Shown: positions 22,293 through 34,075, counted from the first letter of the stretch. The stretch: DNA of 64,000 bases from Petaurus breviceps papuanus (GCA_028583685.1 JAMXIF010000073.1:8003852-8067851), one strand, 5' to 3'. Translations and numbers: made by a program. The notes: generated by a model from the letters alone, not told the origin.

Positions 22293-23300
22293 TCATACCT
22301 CTGAGCAGGGCTTCTTTTTCTGCCAATATTGTTTGTTTAACTAGAAATAGGGGCAATTTCACCTTGATATTCCCTTTCCTAAGAGAGAAGCAGGTTATTT
22401 TGGAATAACATAAAGTCTGATAACTGCTGCACATGGGTTTGGTCCAAGGCTCCTTGGTAATCCTAGGGATGTCCTCTGCCAGCCTAGACTGAATTTGGAA
22501 CAGCTCTGGCTACAAATCATCTTCTGACATGTGGGGAATGAGGACAGGATGTTCAGGTTGGATGTTTAGCATACTCTCCAGTGAAACTCACTTGACTCCA
22601 TTGGATTTGTGCCCTTTTTTCCAAGGTTCTCACCGATGTTGCCATACTTCTCCAGGTCAGAGAGGACGGTCTTGACTATTTTTTTAAATGCAGAGGCACT
22701 ACTTTCCACTGATTCTTCAAACAGATCTGAATCTCTTGTTGCTGAGCTCAAAGGGAATATTTCCTGTGCTGCCTGTAAATCTTACCCAGTTCTCTGGATT
22801 TGAGGGCTCCCTGGGAGAATCTGAGGTTTATGAAAGTGATTAGCAGATTGGCAGTTACTGAGATGACCTCTCATATAATTTCCTGTCTGTTCCATGGGAA
22901 TGTGTCCCAAATCTCCAGTTTCCTAGTGCATAAATTGGTTAAGTGTTGCTGAATGGGAAATAGTTGGAAGTTGTGTCCACGTTCTATAAATAACTACAGT
23001 CCAAGCTGTGTTTAGAAAAGAAAAGTTATATGTTTGTTCATCTATAGATTTAGTTCATCCTGGTCCAATGGTTCTCTTTTTTATCTTGTAATCAAATGAG
23101 GGAATATTATATTACCCACATTGTCTCTCAAATATAAGCCCTTATTCTGTTTCAGTGATATCCCCACCGTCAGAGTCAGTTAGAGGTGTCCTGAGGCATA
23201 TGCATCTCTCTACTTACCCCTTTGTCCCACTAATGCCTCCACCCCATTCCCTCATACATACTTCTTATCTTTCCTTTTTAGCATTAAGGTATCAGTCATT
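22293..23300. other. Intron just downstream of the SH3RF3-like exon
   Basis: About 1 kb with no recognised repeat; no second exon found. Confidence 0.45.
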
Positions 23301-23304
23301 TTTT

Positions 23305-23550
23305 TGACGTAGCATTTATATAATGCCTAAAGGTTTTGCAAAACATTTTGTGTATGTTATCTCATTGGGGCCTCATAACAACCCTGTGAGGTAGGTGCTA
23401 TCATTATCCCCATTTTACAGATAAGTAAACTGAGTCAGGCAGAGGTTAAATGACTTGCCTAGGATCACAAACGTAGTAAGTATATGAGGCGGGATTTGAA
23501 CTCTAGTCTTCCTGACTCCATACCCAACATATTGCACCATTGATCCAGTA
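23305..23550 (-). repeat. MIR-like SINE
   Basis: 'cataacaaccctgtgaggta', 'cccattttacagataagtaa', 'gaggttaaatgacttgccta', 'gatttgaactctagtcttcc'. Confidence 0.88.
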
Positions 23551-24000
23551 CTGGTCATACTTTAAGTCTTTGAAGCAATACTGGTAGAATCCTTAAGAGG
23601 CAGACGTGATGAATTTAAGTTTCCTCAGGGTTCACTTCCCTCTTCTCCAAACAGGAGTTTGGAGTTCTGCTTCTCTGGTTTCTCAGTCCCTTCTGGATTC
23701 TGCCACACCTCAGGGACCTAACTGCTGATTCAAAAGTACAGTTAACTTTCACTTGTCTGCCCCAGAAGTTGGGAAGTCTGGGTTCTCCACAGATATACTG
23801 TGATCACTTCATAAATGTCACATCTTCTCAGTGGATATTTCTCCAATTGCACAATTAGAAGAAGCCTTTTGTGACTTTCCCTCCTCTAACTGAGCTATCC
23901 TTCGATTCACGATTATTTTAGGTCATTTTCATTTCCCAGACCATAGCAAGGACTGAAAGTTTAAGTCAGCATTTCTGTGGTAGTTTCTCCACTCCGCTTA
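23551..24000. other. Unassigned intron sequence
   Basis: Nothing recognised. Confidence 0.4.
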
Positions 24001-24085
24001 CTAATCTAGAATGTTGTAGAGAACATTCTATGAAGGTCTGGGTGAGACTCGATGATCCCTAAGTCATTCTCAATTCTGTAATTCA
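24000..24085 (+). repeat. CR1/L3 terminal fragment
   Basis: 'ctgggtgagactcgatgatc' and 'attctcaattctgtaattca' match the end of CR1/L3 elements. Confidence 0.55.
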
Positions 24086-24468
24086 GAGGGAATTCAGTTT
24101 CAAATAGTTATTCTCTCTGCAAGAGACATTAGGGGAAACCTTTTTTATTTTTTTTTTAAATACAGCTTCTCACCTAACATCACATGAATCCATTCACAAG
24201 ATCTTGTCACTATACCACGCGCTAGACTGTGGTGAGTTTTCTTTTCCTCCCTGTCTATAAGGGCTTCCTCAGTGTGACAGGAGGGCCTGATGCTGCACAT
24301 ACAAGTTCAGCCAGAGTTCCCTTTGTCTTTAGGAGCAGCTGATGAGTTCAACTCAGAGTTGTTCTATAGAAGCACCTAGCTGTTTTTCTGTCTTTGCCCT
24401 CAATTTCAGTCTCTATCCATTTCCTTAGTACCTTCCTCATATATTGTATTGGAAGGGCTTTTGGATTC
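24086..24468. other. Unassigned intron sequence
   Basis: Nothing recognised. Confidence 0.4.
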
Positions 24469-25109
24469 TGTATTACCAACCACACTAGCACCCAGGGTGG
24501 GCTGCTAGCACAGGTTCTTTGATCTGCTTTTCTAAAGGAAAGACAGCTTCAAAGGGGTTAATGATCTTACTTTAATTAACAGACAAATAAGTAGAAAGAA
24601 GTGAGTATCTAAGAAAGAATCCAACAAGACAGGGCTCCAACTGTCTGAACAGAATAATACAACCATCCACCTATACCACCAGAGTGGTAGAGCACCCACA
24701 TCTGAGTAGTGGGGGTGAGGACTCTTAACATGGCTTCTCAGAGTCCCATCCGGGGCATCAAAAGGTCCTTCTCATAAGTGATCCCCAAAGTAAAATACGA
24801 ACCTCCCAGTATATATAGTTTTCAACTAATAGGCTCAGAGCCTGATGGCCACCACAACCCTCCTGACTCAGTGCCTAATTAGCTTAGTACCAAAAGGTGT
24901 AAAAGCCTTCCTGCAAGCAAGCCTCCCCTAAGCAAGCTCCTCCTTAGGCAAATTCCTCCCCCAATGGGCTCTATGTGACTCAGGATGTATCACAGCTGTG
25001 ATTGAAATACCTGGGAACACGGCTCCTGTTACAAGGGTAAAAAGGACACAGGTGGTCACATAGGCCTCTGAATGGACAGGGAAGACCTTCGTATTCCATT
25101 AACATTACA
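24469..25109 (-). mobile_element. Solo LTR, ERV-derived
   Basis: 641 bp from TG to CA (+ strand 'tgtattaccaac' to 'aacattaca') with closely similar five-base flanks (gattc, ggttc). Aligns by eye with the 46726 LTR at the head ('ggtgggctgctagcacaggt') and tail ('cagggaagaccttcgtattc'). The transcriptional sense is minus. Fossil; a lone LTR with no internal viral part, consistent with LTR-LTR recombination. Confidence 0.75.
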
Positions 25110-25318
25110 GGTTCTTATGTTGGTTTGTGGTATAGGGATATGCCTTGTATTGTATTTTTCTAAGTAGCTTTCCATGTGGTTTGACAAGATTTTGGGTGGG
25201 AAATGGCATAGCCACTTGATCTGCAAATGTTGCCATACTGCACACATTTCTATTTATAAGCACTTTTGAAGTCAAATGGGCTGAAACAGCCCCTTCCTCT
25301 ACATCTTGATTCTGAAAT

Positions 25319-25319
25319 T

Positions 25320-25381
<62 letters not shown>

Positions 25382-25391
25382 NNNNNNNNNN

Positions 25392-25438
<47 letters not shown>

Positions 25439-25460
25439 TAAATGGATGGGTAGCTAGCTA
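25319..25460 (+). repeat. (GATA)n microsatellite with assembly gap
   Basis: Pure GATA runs either side of ten N at 25382-25391, then 'gatgggtagctagctagata'. The true array length is unknown. A 158-codon open frame spanning it is an artefact. Confidence 0.97.
25382..25391. other. 10-N assembly gap
   Basis: Ten consecutive N inside the GATA array. Confidence 1.
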
Positions 25461-25479
25461 GATAGATAGATGACAGATG

Positions 25480-25925
25480 GATGATGTGAATATATGCATC
25501 TATAGATGTGTGTATATGGCATAGTATGTATGCATATATGTGTATATGTATCAGTGTTACCATTATTGTCATCACCATCATCTTTTCAGTGGGACAAAAA
25601 CTGAACTCCCATGTAATGGGAGTATAATACCTATATAATATATAATAATAAAAGATAATATATTAACCCACTATAATTAATATATTAATATATTCTGATT
25701 ATATTAATACATTGATCAATATCATATAATACATAGTAATTTATGTATATATGCATACATACACATGTGTGTATAGTTTACACATCTATATACATGTGAT
25801 GCCATATATGAACATATACATGTATACAACGCATATATTATATAGTTATATGTCTATATTATATAGTGATTTATATTTGTATATGTATACACACATGTAT
25901 ATGTATGTGTTTGTTTATTTATTTA
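25480..25925. repeat. AT-rich TATG/CATA low-complexity region
   Basis: Irregular TATA, CATA and TATG units with an ATATTAAT-rich centre (25630-25740). Confidence 0.85.
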
Positions 25926-26245
25926 TTGGCTTCCTTCTCCGAGGGGATTAAGGCACTGTGCAAAATGCAATCCATTACTTTTACCCGTCTGTGGTTTGCT
26001 TAATGCATTGCAAAGGAAAATGTAAATGAAGACCTCCCTCTTCCTGAGCAGAGAGGGTTGGATGTCTTCTAGTGATGGGGTTATTGTCAGCCATGGAAGC
26101 CCCATCTTCTCCAGGGTTTCCAATGGATGACAGGTTGGCAGGTTCCAGTAAGAACCTTTTTGGGACTTAAATTTCCTGTGCACTGCTGAAACTGGGCTAT
26201 GGCTATGTTAACCTTGTAAAATCATTACACGGGAGTTCTAATTTT
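25926..26245. other. Unassigned intron sequence
   Basis: An 86-codon minus open frame (25923-26183) has no known motif. Confidence 0.4.
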
Positions 26246-26249
26246 TGCT

Positions 26250-26520
26250 TTGATGGTGGCAATGATAATGAGGATAATATTGAGGAACAGCATTGCAGAC
26301 TCCTCTGAGGTTTAACTCCTTTAAGTTTTGCAGAATGTCTGACAAAGGCTATCTCACCGAACCTCGCCAAAACTCTGTGAGGTAAGGGCTACAGGTATAG
26401 TCGTTCCTATTTATAAATAAGAAAATCGAAGCCCTCCTCCTCACAAAAGTTATTTTGCTGGATCATGGTCATCGTTACCCAGTCATGAAGTGTCAAAGAT
26501 GAGATTTGGATCCATCTGTA
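26250..26520 (-). repeat. Degenerate MIR-like SINE
   Basis: 'ggtaagggctacaggtatag', 'cgttcctatttataaataag', 'gtgtcaaagatgagatttgg': weak but ordered MIR blocks. Confidence 0.5.
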
Positions 26521-26524
26521 GGGC

Positions 26525-27195
26525 AAAATGAAACAACAGCACAACGATCGCAGCTTGAAGTGTGTGTTGTCCCTTCATTGGCTATGTTTAGCACCTGAAC
26601 TGCATGCAAGAGAATCTTAATAAGAAAGATCGAGTGACTCTTCTGCTAAGCATCTTACTTCAGGGACAAGGGAGAAAAGAAACCTCACAGAAACGGGAAT
26701 ATCATGTAAGCTACTTGCTTCAGGCCCTACTTCCAAAAAACTGAGTATTGTGCTTTCAGATGTACGCAGTGTTGACATGCCATGAAACTCCTTAGAAATA
26801 ATTTCTTATAGATATCTGACTGACTAGGAAAAATAGCCAAGCCAATTAATACCGGATCAACCTTTACTTTAAATCTGAATGCTCATAGTAACATCTGGCT
26901 CTTCCCCCTTGTACCTTTTCCCGTTAATCCTGATGGGTCATTGATGCCCCCCAAAAACTCTTCTTGGTACCTCCACATCCCCTTTTCTCTTCCCAGTTCT
27001 TATTTCTATTCCCTTTGGTATTTCTTATTTCACAAACTTTTTGCTTTTTGTGCTTGCCAAATGTTCCAAACCCTTAGTCCTTTCTTCCCCTACTAGCAAT
27101 TAATAAACCCTCATCCACAAATGGCTGTGATCAGTACCCCAACCCATGACAAACCTAATTAGCCCTTATTGTTTCTATCTGAAAAATTGTCTACT
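26525..27195. other. Unassigned intron sequence
   Basis: Nothing recognised in about 670 bases. Confidence 0.4.
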
Positions 27196-27198
27196 TAT

Positions 27199-27366
27199 AT
27201 TTTTTTTTTTGCTTTTTGGAGTGGGGAAGGTATGGTAATTGGGGTTAAGTGACTTGCCCAAGGTCACACGGCTAGTTTTTTGTGTTAGGTGTCTGAGGCC
27301 GTATTTGAGCTCAGGTTCTCCTGACTCTAGGGCCGGTGGTCTATTCACTGCACCACCTAGCTGTCC
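27199..27366 (-). repeat. WSINE1-like CORE-SINE
   Basis: 'gctttttggagtggggaagg' to 'caccacctagctgtccc'. Flanks 'aaattgtctactta' and 'aatttgtccacttt' form the target duplication. Confidence 0.9.
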
Positions 27367-27504
27367 CAATTTGTCCACTTTTAATAGAATTTGCCCTGAT
27401 TTTTCTTTTCTAAACTTTTTGGTAGTGGAATACTTTGTAAACATTTCTTTTTGTTTCAGAATATATTCTAATGGGGATAGAACTCAAAGTACCAAAATGA
27501 CAAA

Positions 27505-27585
27505 AGTATATTATAAAATATATTTATGATATTATAAAATATACAAATATACAAAATATAATTATGATATTATAAAATAATTTCC
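27505..27585. repeat. AT-rich direct repeat
   Basis: 'attatgatattataaaata'-type unit occurs twice, about 39 bases apart. Confidence 0.75.
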
Positions 27586-27801
27586 CTCTAATAATTTCAG
27601 GACTGACATTGCTGTTTAAAGAGCAAAAAGGTCTTTTTAACATTTTATAAGCAAATAATGTATTAAACCTCTTCATCCACAGGTTGATGTGATGAGTCCC
27701 CATATAAAGAGAGTTTAGCAGACATCATCACTGTATCCTAGCAACTTAAATTCTAAAACTGATGATTTTAACATAAAGGTAAAGAGCATGCAAACTCTTT
27801 T

Positions 27802-27860
27802 CATTTCCTTTTTGTGTAGGATTAATGTAGTTTTTCTTAATCCTATCCAAAAAGGAAATG
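27802..27860. other. Long inverted repeat (hairpin)
   Basis: Arms of 24 bases, 27802-27825 and 27837-27860, pair with two mismatches (left arm starts 'catttcctttttg', right arm ends 'caaaaaggaaatg') around an 11-base loop. Could be a tiny palindromic MITE or a chance hairpin. Confidence 0.8.
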
Positions 27861-28134
27861 AGATGAAATTACATTAATGTAGTTGATGGAAAGGCAGTGT
27901 GGAATAGTGGTTAGAGGACTATTGTAGACCAGGCCTGATTGAGACTGGTCTCCTCCTTCAGGTTTGGAATAGCAACAGAAAGAATCACTCATAGATCATC
28001 TAACAGTTAAAAAGAAAAGGTTCACTTAGCCGTTGCAGTGAATGGTATTAAGCATGGAAACAGCATTGAATCAACTTTGCTGCCTCTGTTTTGGTCATGC
28101 TGGCTCACTGGTTAGAAGCAACCCCTAAAAAGAA

Positions 28135-28285
28135 ATTTAAATAACTTTATTATATATTTAAAAGGAATATCATGTTGTACACAGTGGATTTGCAATTTCA
28201 TGTCAATCATCTTTTTTTTTTACTATACTATGTAAAGGAAATACTGTTTGATTCCATAAATTTAAAATAAATTTAAAAATACTCA
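28135..28285 (+). repeat. L1 3' UTR-like tail
   Basis: 'acagtggatttgcaatttca', 'tactatactatgtaaaggaa', 'ccataaatttaaaataaatt', then A-rich: the style of marsupial L1 3' ends. Confidence 0.45.
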
Positions 28286-28289
28286 AGAA

Positions 28290-29000
28290 AAAAGAAAAAG
28301 AAATCAAAGTTATCAGTAGTCATGAAAAAAACTGCCCTAAATCACTGTTGATGAGAGAAATGCAAACTAATACAACTCTGAGGTATCACCTCATACCTAT
28401 CAGATTGGCTAACATAATAGAAAAGAACAATGATAAATTCTGGAGGGCATGTGGAGAAAATAGGTACACTAATGCAGTATTGGTGGAGTTGTATATTGTT
28501 TTGGAACCATTCTGGAGAACAATTTGGAACTATCCCCAAAGGCCTATAAAATTCTGCAGTGTCTTTGAACCAGAAATAACTTTACTAGGTCTATATTCCA
28601 AAGAGATGGAAGAAAAAAGAAAATGACACATATGTACAAAAATATTTATAGCAGCTCTTTTTGTGGTAGTGAAGAATTGGAAATTGTGGAAATGCCCATC
28701 AATTGTGAAATGACTGAACAAGTTGTGGTATGTGATTGTGATGGAATATTTTCATGCTACAAGAAATAGTTAGTATGATGGTTTCAGAAAAACCTGGGAA
28801 GATTTATATAGCTGAAGCAAAGTGAAGTGAGCAGAACCAGGAAGACACTGTTTATGATAACAGTGATATTGTAACAATGGTCAACTGTGAAAGACTTAAT
28901 TCCTCTGTTCAATATACACATGTATAACCTATATCAAATTACCTACCATTTTTCAGAAGAGAAGAGGGGAGGAAGGGAGGGAGAAAAATTTGGAAATATG
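28290..29000 (+). mobile_element. 5'-truncated L1 LINE
   Basis: An open stretch at 28348-28626 reads the ORF2 C-terminal region (MQTNTTLRYHLIPIRLAN, EPFWRTIWNY, EITLLGLYSKEM). It is followed by the 'ctctttttgtggtagtgaag' and 'gagcagaaccaggaagacac' blocks and 3' UTR. No reverse transcriptase part. It lies sense to the SH3RF3-like gene, unlike the longest L1. Confidence 0.88.
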
Positions 29001-29004
29001 ATCC

Positions 29005-29605
29005 AAGATAGATAGATAGATAATTTGGAGAAATGTCATATACATACTATAACTAAATTATCCGCAAAGTATTTGACAATATTTCATTATGTCTTCCCAT
29101 ATATAGTGGAAAAATATGGAATGGATAATAGTTAAAGCAAACTTGAAGCAGACTTGAAGAAGAAAGAAAAAAAATTATTACAACTAGGGAGTTTATGTTT
29201 AACAATCAGCTCTCCAGGAAAAAAAATGTTCTTATGCTACATTTTAAAATTTAATCTCTATAATTAACATTTACTCACCACTTTATTAAGTCTAAACAAA
29301 AGAACAACAAAAAATGAAACTCTGATTTGTAGTATTTGCTCATTTCCCTCTTTCACTTTACTGCAAATCCTTCCTTCTGAGACCAGGCTAAACAAGTATT
29401 TTTCTTCCTTGTAAAATTTTTTCAATATCTGAAAAATAGTTATATTCCCTACCTCTCCTTTACATATCACTTCCTGCTAAGTTTTTTTTCCTTTAATTTA
29501 CACCTTCCCCACCCCTCCACACTTCCTTCAACAGATTCTTGTATGGAATAGTTTTGAGTCTCTTCACTTACCTAATTAACCCTCTTTTTGACCCACCCCA
29601 GCTTG
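29005..29605. other. Unassigned intron sequence
   Basis: Short GATA patch at 29010-29023; otherwise not recognised. Confidence 0.4.
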
Positions 29606-29609
29606 TCCA

Positions 29610-29715
29610 CTATCCTTATAAATTCCTTGAGAAAATGAAGACTGTTTCATTTCTGTTTTCATATCCTCAGTGTCTAATACTTGTAGGTGCTTAATAAATA
29701 AACAAAAATTGTTTG
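29610..29715 (+). repeat. L2/MIR-type 3' tail
   Basis: 'ttccttgagaaaatgaagac', 'atcctcagtgtctaatactt', 'gtgcttaataaataaac'. Confidence 0.7.
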
Positions 29716-29724
29716 ATTAATAAG

Positions 29725-30765
29725 ATGTGGTCAGGTTTGGACACAGTACTCCAGATAGATGTCTGATGGGGGCTTAATACCTCACATTTTTCTGGACACT
29801 ATATTTCAAAATATGTAACATAAGACCTCATTAGCTTTTTTTGGAGGGGAAAGAGAAGGCAATGTCAACCTGAGTCTGAAAAATTAAGCTTGAATTATAT
29901 ACATATATACATACATACACATGCACAAATCTCACCTTTTTATTCGTAGGCCCTAGCCCTACTTTCCTCCCATTATCTGTTGCATATTTGAGTTTTTGAA
30001 ACCAAGAATAACATTTTGTATTTATCCCTATTGAATCTTATTGTTTGACTCATCATTCTTGCCATCCAGTTATGTCAGAATGGTTATGTTGTCCAACAAG
30101 TTAGCCACCCTTTTCAACTTCAAGCCATCCAAAACCCTGATAAACCTGCCACCCACGCCTTCACTTAAGACATTAATAAAAATAGTGGCAAGCACAGAGT
30201 CAAGAATTAAACCTTTGAGGTATTCTACTAGAGATCTCCTTCCAAGCTGATGGTAAATTCTCCTTTTGGAATCTGTTCTTCCAGCCAGTTAGTTTCAAAT
30301 GCCCATAACTGCACCATCATTTGGGCCATATTTCTTCATTTTGTCTGCAAGAATATTTTGGTAGGTTTTGTCAAAAACCTTGCTGAAATAACAACAGTAA
30401 TAACCACTTACATGTATACACTTGAAACACTTTTTTCCTGGCATGTTGTATCTGTGGCTTCTAATCTACCAGTCTCGTAATGCTATCAAAAAGGAATTGA
30501 GATTCTTTAAGAATTCATGCTGGCTGTTAGTGAACTAGCTTTTTAATTGCTCACAAACCATCCCTTTAATTTTACATCCAAGAATTTTCTTAGAAATTGA
30601 AGTTATGCTTACTAGCCTATAGTTTAAAGAATCCTCTTTATTCACTTTTCTTTTTTTAAATAGAATTGGCACATTTGCTCATTTCTAGACTCATGACATC
30701 TCTCCTAACCTACATAATATTTCAGTAGTCACTGATAATAGTGAAGCAATCACATTCATAAATTC
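29725..30765 (-). repeat. CR1/L3 LINE relic, about 1 kb of reverse transcriptase region
   Basis: On minus it is a decayed CR1/L3 RT. Traces include 'NSQHEFL...NSFL' (CR1 'TNSQHGFRK...'), the YLDFSKAFDKVP-like block near 30370 ('ggttttgtcaaaaaccttgc' on +), and the 'FADDTKLxRIANxLDD'-like block near 30100. Its 3' end at 29728-29850 shows 'cacagtactccagatagatg' and 'aagacctcattagctttttt'. Many stops. A 7SL copy has landed at its right edge. Confidence 0.8.
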
Positions 30766-30780
30766 TATTTTTTTTTTAAA

Positions 30781-31070
30781 GACAAGGTCTCTCTATCTCA
30801 CCCAGCCAGAAAATGTAGTAGCCATTGACAGGCCCAATCCCAGTACTGGTCACATATGGAGCTTTGACCTCTGCTTCTTACCTGGGCTAGTTCATCCCTT
30901 CTTTGGCAACCTGGTGGGCCTCTGCTCTCCAGGAGCTCACCATGCTGGTGCCAGACTTAATTCATACACTTAATTGGTTTAGCTTATTGCATCCCAGAAG
31001 TCCCTACTTCAAGCCTTCCGCCAGCCTTAGACTCCCTGGTCACAGGGACTATAGGTGTGGACCACGATAT
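30781..31070 (-). pseudogene. RN7SL: 7SL (SRP) RNA retropseudogene, near full length
   Basis: The reverse complement follows mammalian 7SL RNA end to end over about 290 nt. It has the 5' Alu domain ('cctatagtccctgtgacc', 'aaggctgg'), the S domain ('ggtgagctcctggagagcag' and 'cccaccaggttgccaaag' in minus sense), and the 3' Alu domain ending near 'gagaccttgtctt'. The S domain rules out an Alu/B1-type SINE, which lacks it. A short A-tail is seen as a T-run at 30768-30777, and the flanks 'aattctattt' (30761) and 'gaattctttt' (31071) resemble a target duplication, so L1-type retroposition is likely. Divergence is well above that expected of a working gene, and the 5' end has lost the GC-rich start. 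7SL normally forms the signal recognition particle. Confidence 0.88.
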
Positions 31071-31189
31071 GAATTCTTTTAGGAAGGTGGAATATAAATC
31101 TTCCTGATTGAGGGCAATTGAGTATTGTATTATTAACACTCTCATTTATCTGAACCATTTTTGTTCATTCCTTCCCAGTCTTAAGATGA

Positions 31190-31240
31190 GTTTTCTTGGT
31201 ATAGTGCCTGGTGCAGAGTAGATTTTAATAAATACTTGAC
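31190..31240 (+). repeat. MIR/L2-type tail fragment
   Basis: 'tatagtgcctggtgcagagt' then 'taataaatacttgac'. Confidence 0.55.
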
Positions 31241-31244
31241 TTTT

Positions 31245-32240
31245 TAAGAGAAGACAAAAAGGCAAAATAATAATCAAGGAGTTCTGCCTTCTCTCTCTTA
31301 TTTATTTTCTTTATACTATCTACCTTGAGCACTGACATTATCCCTTTTTTGATCTTCTTTCATCCCCAACATATCTTTAAAACCCCTTTTGATTGTCCTT
31401 AGCATTCATTGTAAGTGTCACCTTGCTTTCAGCTTTAAGATTACAAAGATTAGTTTTACAGTACCATACCATTTTTAAAATATTTGTCTTGATTTCTTTC
31501 CATCTACTGTGCTTATTTTCTTAAAGTCTAAGTAGTTGAAAGAGTTCCCTTTGCATTGACATCAATTCTAATTCTTTTTCTCCTTTGAGCCTTCCTCAAA
31601 TGCTCTGCATTATGCTTCTCCCAAGACACAGATTTCCTCCCAGAAGTATACCATCTTAATGTGCACTGTTATTTAATGATCCTTTATTTGATAGTGTGCC
31701 CAGTCAAGCAGAAAAGTTCTCAAATCTTATTTCCTATGATGCTCTGGGACCCAGAAAGCATTGCTCACTAGGAGGAATTCCTTGGATTACTTTGTCCCAT
31801 AAAGTTGTACATTTGACAGAGTAGTAACATCACTTGGCAATGACTCTGATGGGGGTGGGGGGGAAGGAAAGGTGAATCTTCAGGAACTGCTGGAGCCATA
31901 GGGATGAGCAAAGACAGAGAATTGATATGTAGGCTCAGTTGGAATGAAAAGATAGAACAGCTGTGGTATCCTTCAACCCAGCACTCACAATGACCACATT
32001 GCATTAAGTCCCTTAATTTACTCCATTGCTCTATTTCTTTTGCATTTGTGTTTGGACTTCTAATATCAGGAATATTCTAACTGTCCTTCCTCTTGAATAC
32101 TGGTTCCTATGGCTTCTGTTGTTTATCTCCTGCTTGTGACTTGGTGTCACATCTGCCTTAATGGATATATGTGGATGGTTTTTCCCCTTCTCTTCCATTT
32201 TCAGTTTGAAGTTTTACTAATCAGATTTACATATCTCTGA
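31245..32240. other. Unassigned intron sequence
   Basis: About 1 kb, T-rich, nothing recognised. Confidence 0.4.
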
Positions 32241-32244
32241 TTCA

Positions 32245-32400
32245 TTTAAAACATACTTTTTAAGTACATAATATATGCAAGCACTGGGGACTACAAAGAC
32301 ATAAAAGAGATAGACCTTGCCCTCAAGGAGCTTATGTTTTACTGCGAGAGAGAGGACATAATGTGTACACAAGGGAGTAAAGACAAAGTCTATGAAAAAT
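32245..32400. repeat. Old MIR/L2-class fragment
   Basis: 'aatatatgcaagcactgggg' and 'cttgccctcaaggagcttat', a block shared with 17400-17510 and 38880-39000. Confidence 0.55.
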
Positions 32401-32739
32401 AATTTCAAGAAGGAAGGAAAGCTAATAATTGGGGTTGGGGAGGAGAGAGGGATCAGAATAGCACTTCATTATGTAGGAGATGTGTTCTGAGTGTGCTGTA
32501 AAAGAAAGGAGGAAGTGTATGAACCAGAAGGGATAGGTGTGCATTCCAAATTGCAAGAAAATATATTTTACTGACCTTCTTTAGATAGAATCCATCCCTG
32601 GAAAAGAATCTGTTCTTCCGTATCTTAAGTGTTGGCCCCAAATATTGAATTCTTTTCTCTAATACAATCATCTAAACCGGTTAGTCACTTTAGTTCCCTA
32701 CTAGCTAAAACATCTTATATTGTATTATAAGAAGTAAAA

Positions 32740-33170
32740 TCCATAGGATACGGGAAGTGATAGTACCCTCATAGCTCTGTATTAGTCAGACCACACCCAG
32801 ACTATTGTGTACTTATGACCACTTTTTGAGAATTGTATATGACAAATAGAGTATAGACAGTAGAAAATAATCAGAATGGTGAAGTGTCTGGGAACCAGTG
32901 TAGTATGAGGAATGATTTATCTTGAAAAAGAGAATACTTTGGGAGGTTATTACTACCTTCATATATCTGAAAGGCTTGCATTTGAATGTTAGAATAAAGT
33001 AATTCTATATATGGTAAAAACAAAAGACCAGTGTGGGCAGAAGTTCTAAGGAAGTAAGCTAACTTCATTATAAATAATTTTCTAACAATAAAAACTGTCC
33101 AAAATTTGGACAGACTATTTTGGGAAATAATGAATTCCATGCCCCTGGAAATGGTGATCAAACATCTATA
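32740..33170 (+). repeat. CR1/L3 LINE 3'-end fragment
   Basis: 'gtcagaccacacccagacta', 'cagaatggtgaagtgtctgg', 'tacttcatatatctgaaa'-like stretch, and 'cagaagttctaaggaagtaa' in the order of the CR1/L3 end region. Confidence 0.75.
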
Positions 33171-33179
33171 AGAACATTG

Positions 33180-33395
33180 CCTTGGGAGCAGTGTAGTACA
33201 GTAGAGGGAGGCTAAGCTTTGGAGTCAAAAAACCTGGTTCAAGCTTCTCCTTTGATGCTTACTACACATGGCCTGGGGCAAGTCACTTAACCTCCCTTGG
33301 TCTCAGTTTCCTTATCTATAAAATGAGAGAGTTGGATCAGATGGCCTGTTAAATCTCAAAAATCCAGTAGCGTGTAATTCTATGATACATGAGGT
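33180..33395 (+). repeat. MIR-like SINE
   Basis: 'ggagtcaaaaaacctggttc', 'gggcaagtcacttaacctcc', 'tccttatctataaaatgaga', with tail 'gtgtaattctatgata'. Confidence 0.88.
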
Positions 33396-33399
33396 TTGA

Positions 33400-34075
33400 A
33401 GAGACAATTTCTGTACTGAGAATGAGGTAGTACAATGTTATTGTAATAACCCTTTCATTGTTCACAACTCAATTTCTATATGCAAATAGCATTCATGCTT
33501 CCCCTTTGTCTGTCCATGTTTAGCTTTGCGATGGCCTCTGCTTTGGATTCCTGAGCTGACTTCTGACCAGAATTACAGCCTTACCAGTACAGTCTTATTA
33601 GAAAAGTGCTGGCAGGACCCGAAGTAGGTTCCCTCCTCACCTGAATGATCATCTTCTCTTTGTTATTTGTTATCTTCTCAAAGCTCAGCGGCAGGCCAGG
33701 TCCTTCATCATTTCCACCATATTTTTCACAATTCATTTCCTTTTCAGCCAATACTTGGCAGTCACATCTACTCTTTTTTTTCTTGAAACCCTTCCTTCTC
33801 ACTTGCTAGCTTTGGGTGAATTTTTGTCCTATTGGCTGAAGCCAAAAGGAAATAAATAGAGCAATGGTGCTATAATATGCACATCTACTTTTATTCCTAA
33901 CACATTTGTTATGCCTCATGCACTAGTTAATAAACTCTCATATTATGTGCAAATACTTTTGATGGGGGAATAGGTTTTTGAGTGAATTAAACTGTTAAAT
34001 ATGAGCATCTTAATGACATTGGGATAGGTATGTGGTAATTGATGACATGACCACTTAGCGAAGGAAGATTTCAAG
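33400..34075. other. Unassigned intron sequence
   Basis: Nothing recognised. Confidence 0.4.

Noticed and set aside
30781-31070. Alu or B1-type SINE
   Set aside because: The central S domain of 7SL is present, which those SINEs lack, and they are not marsupial elements.
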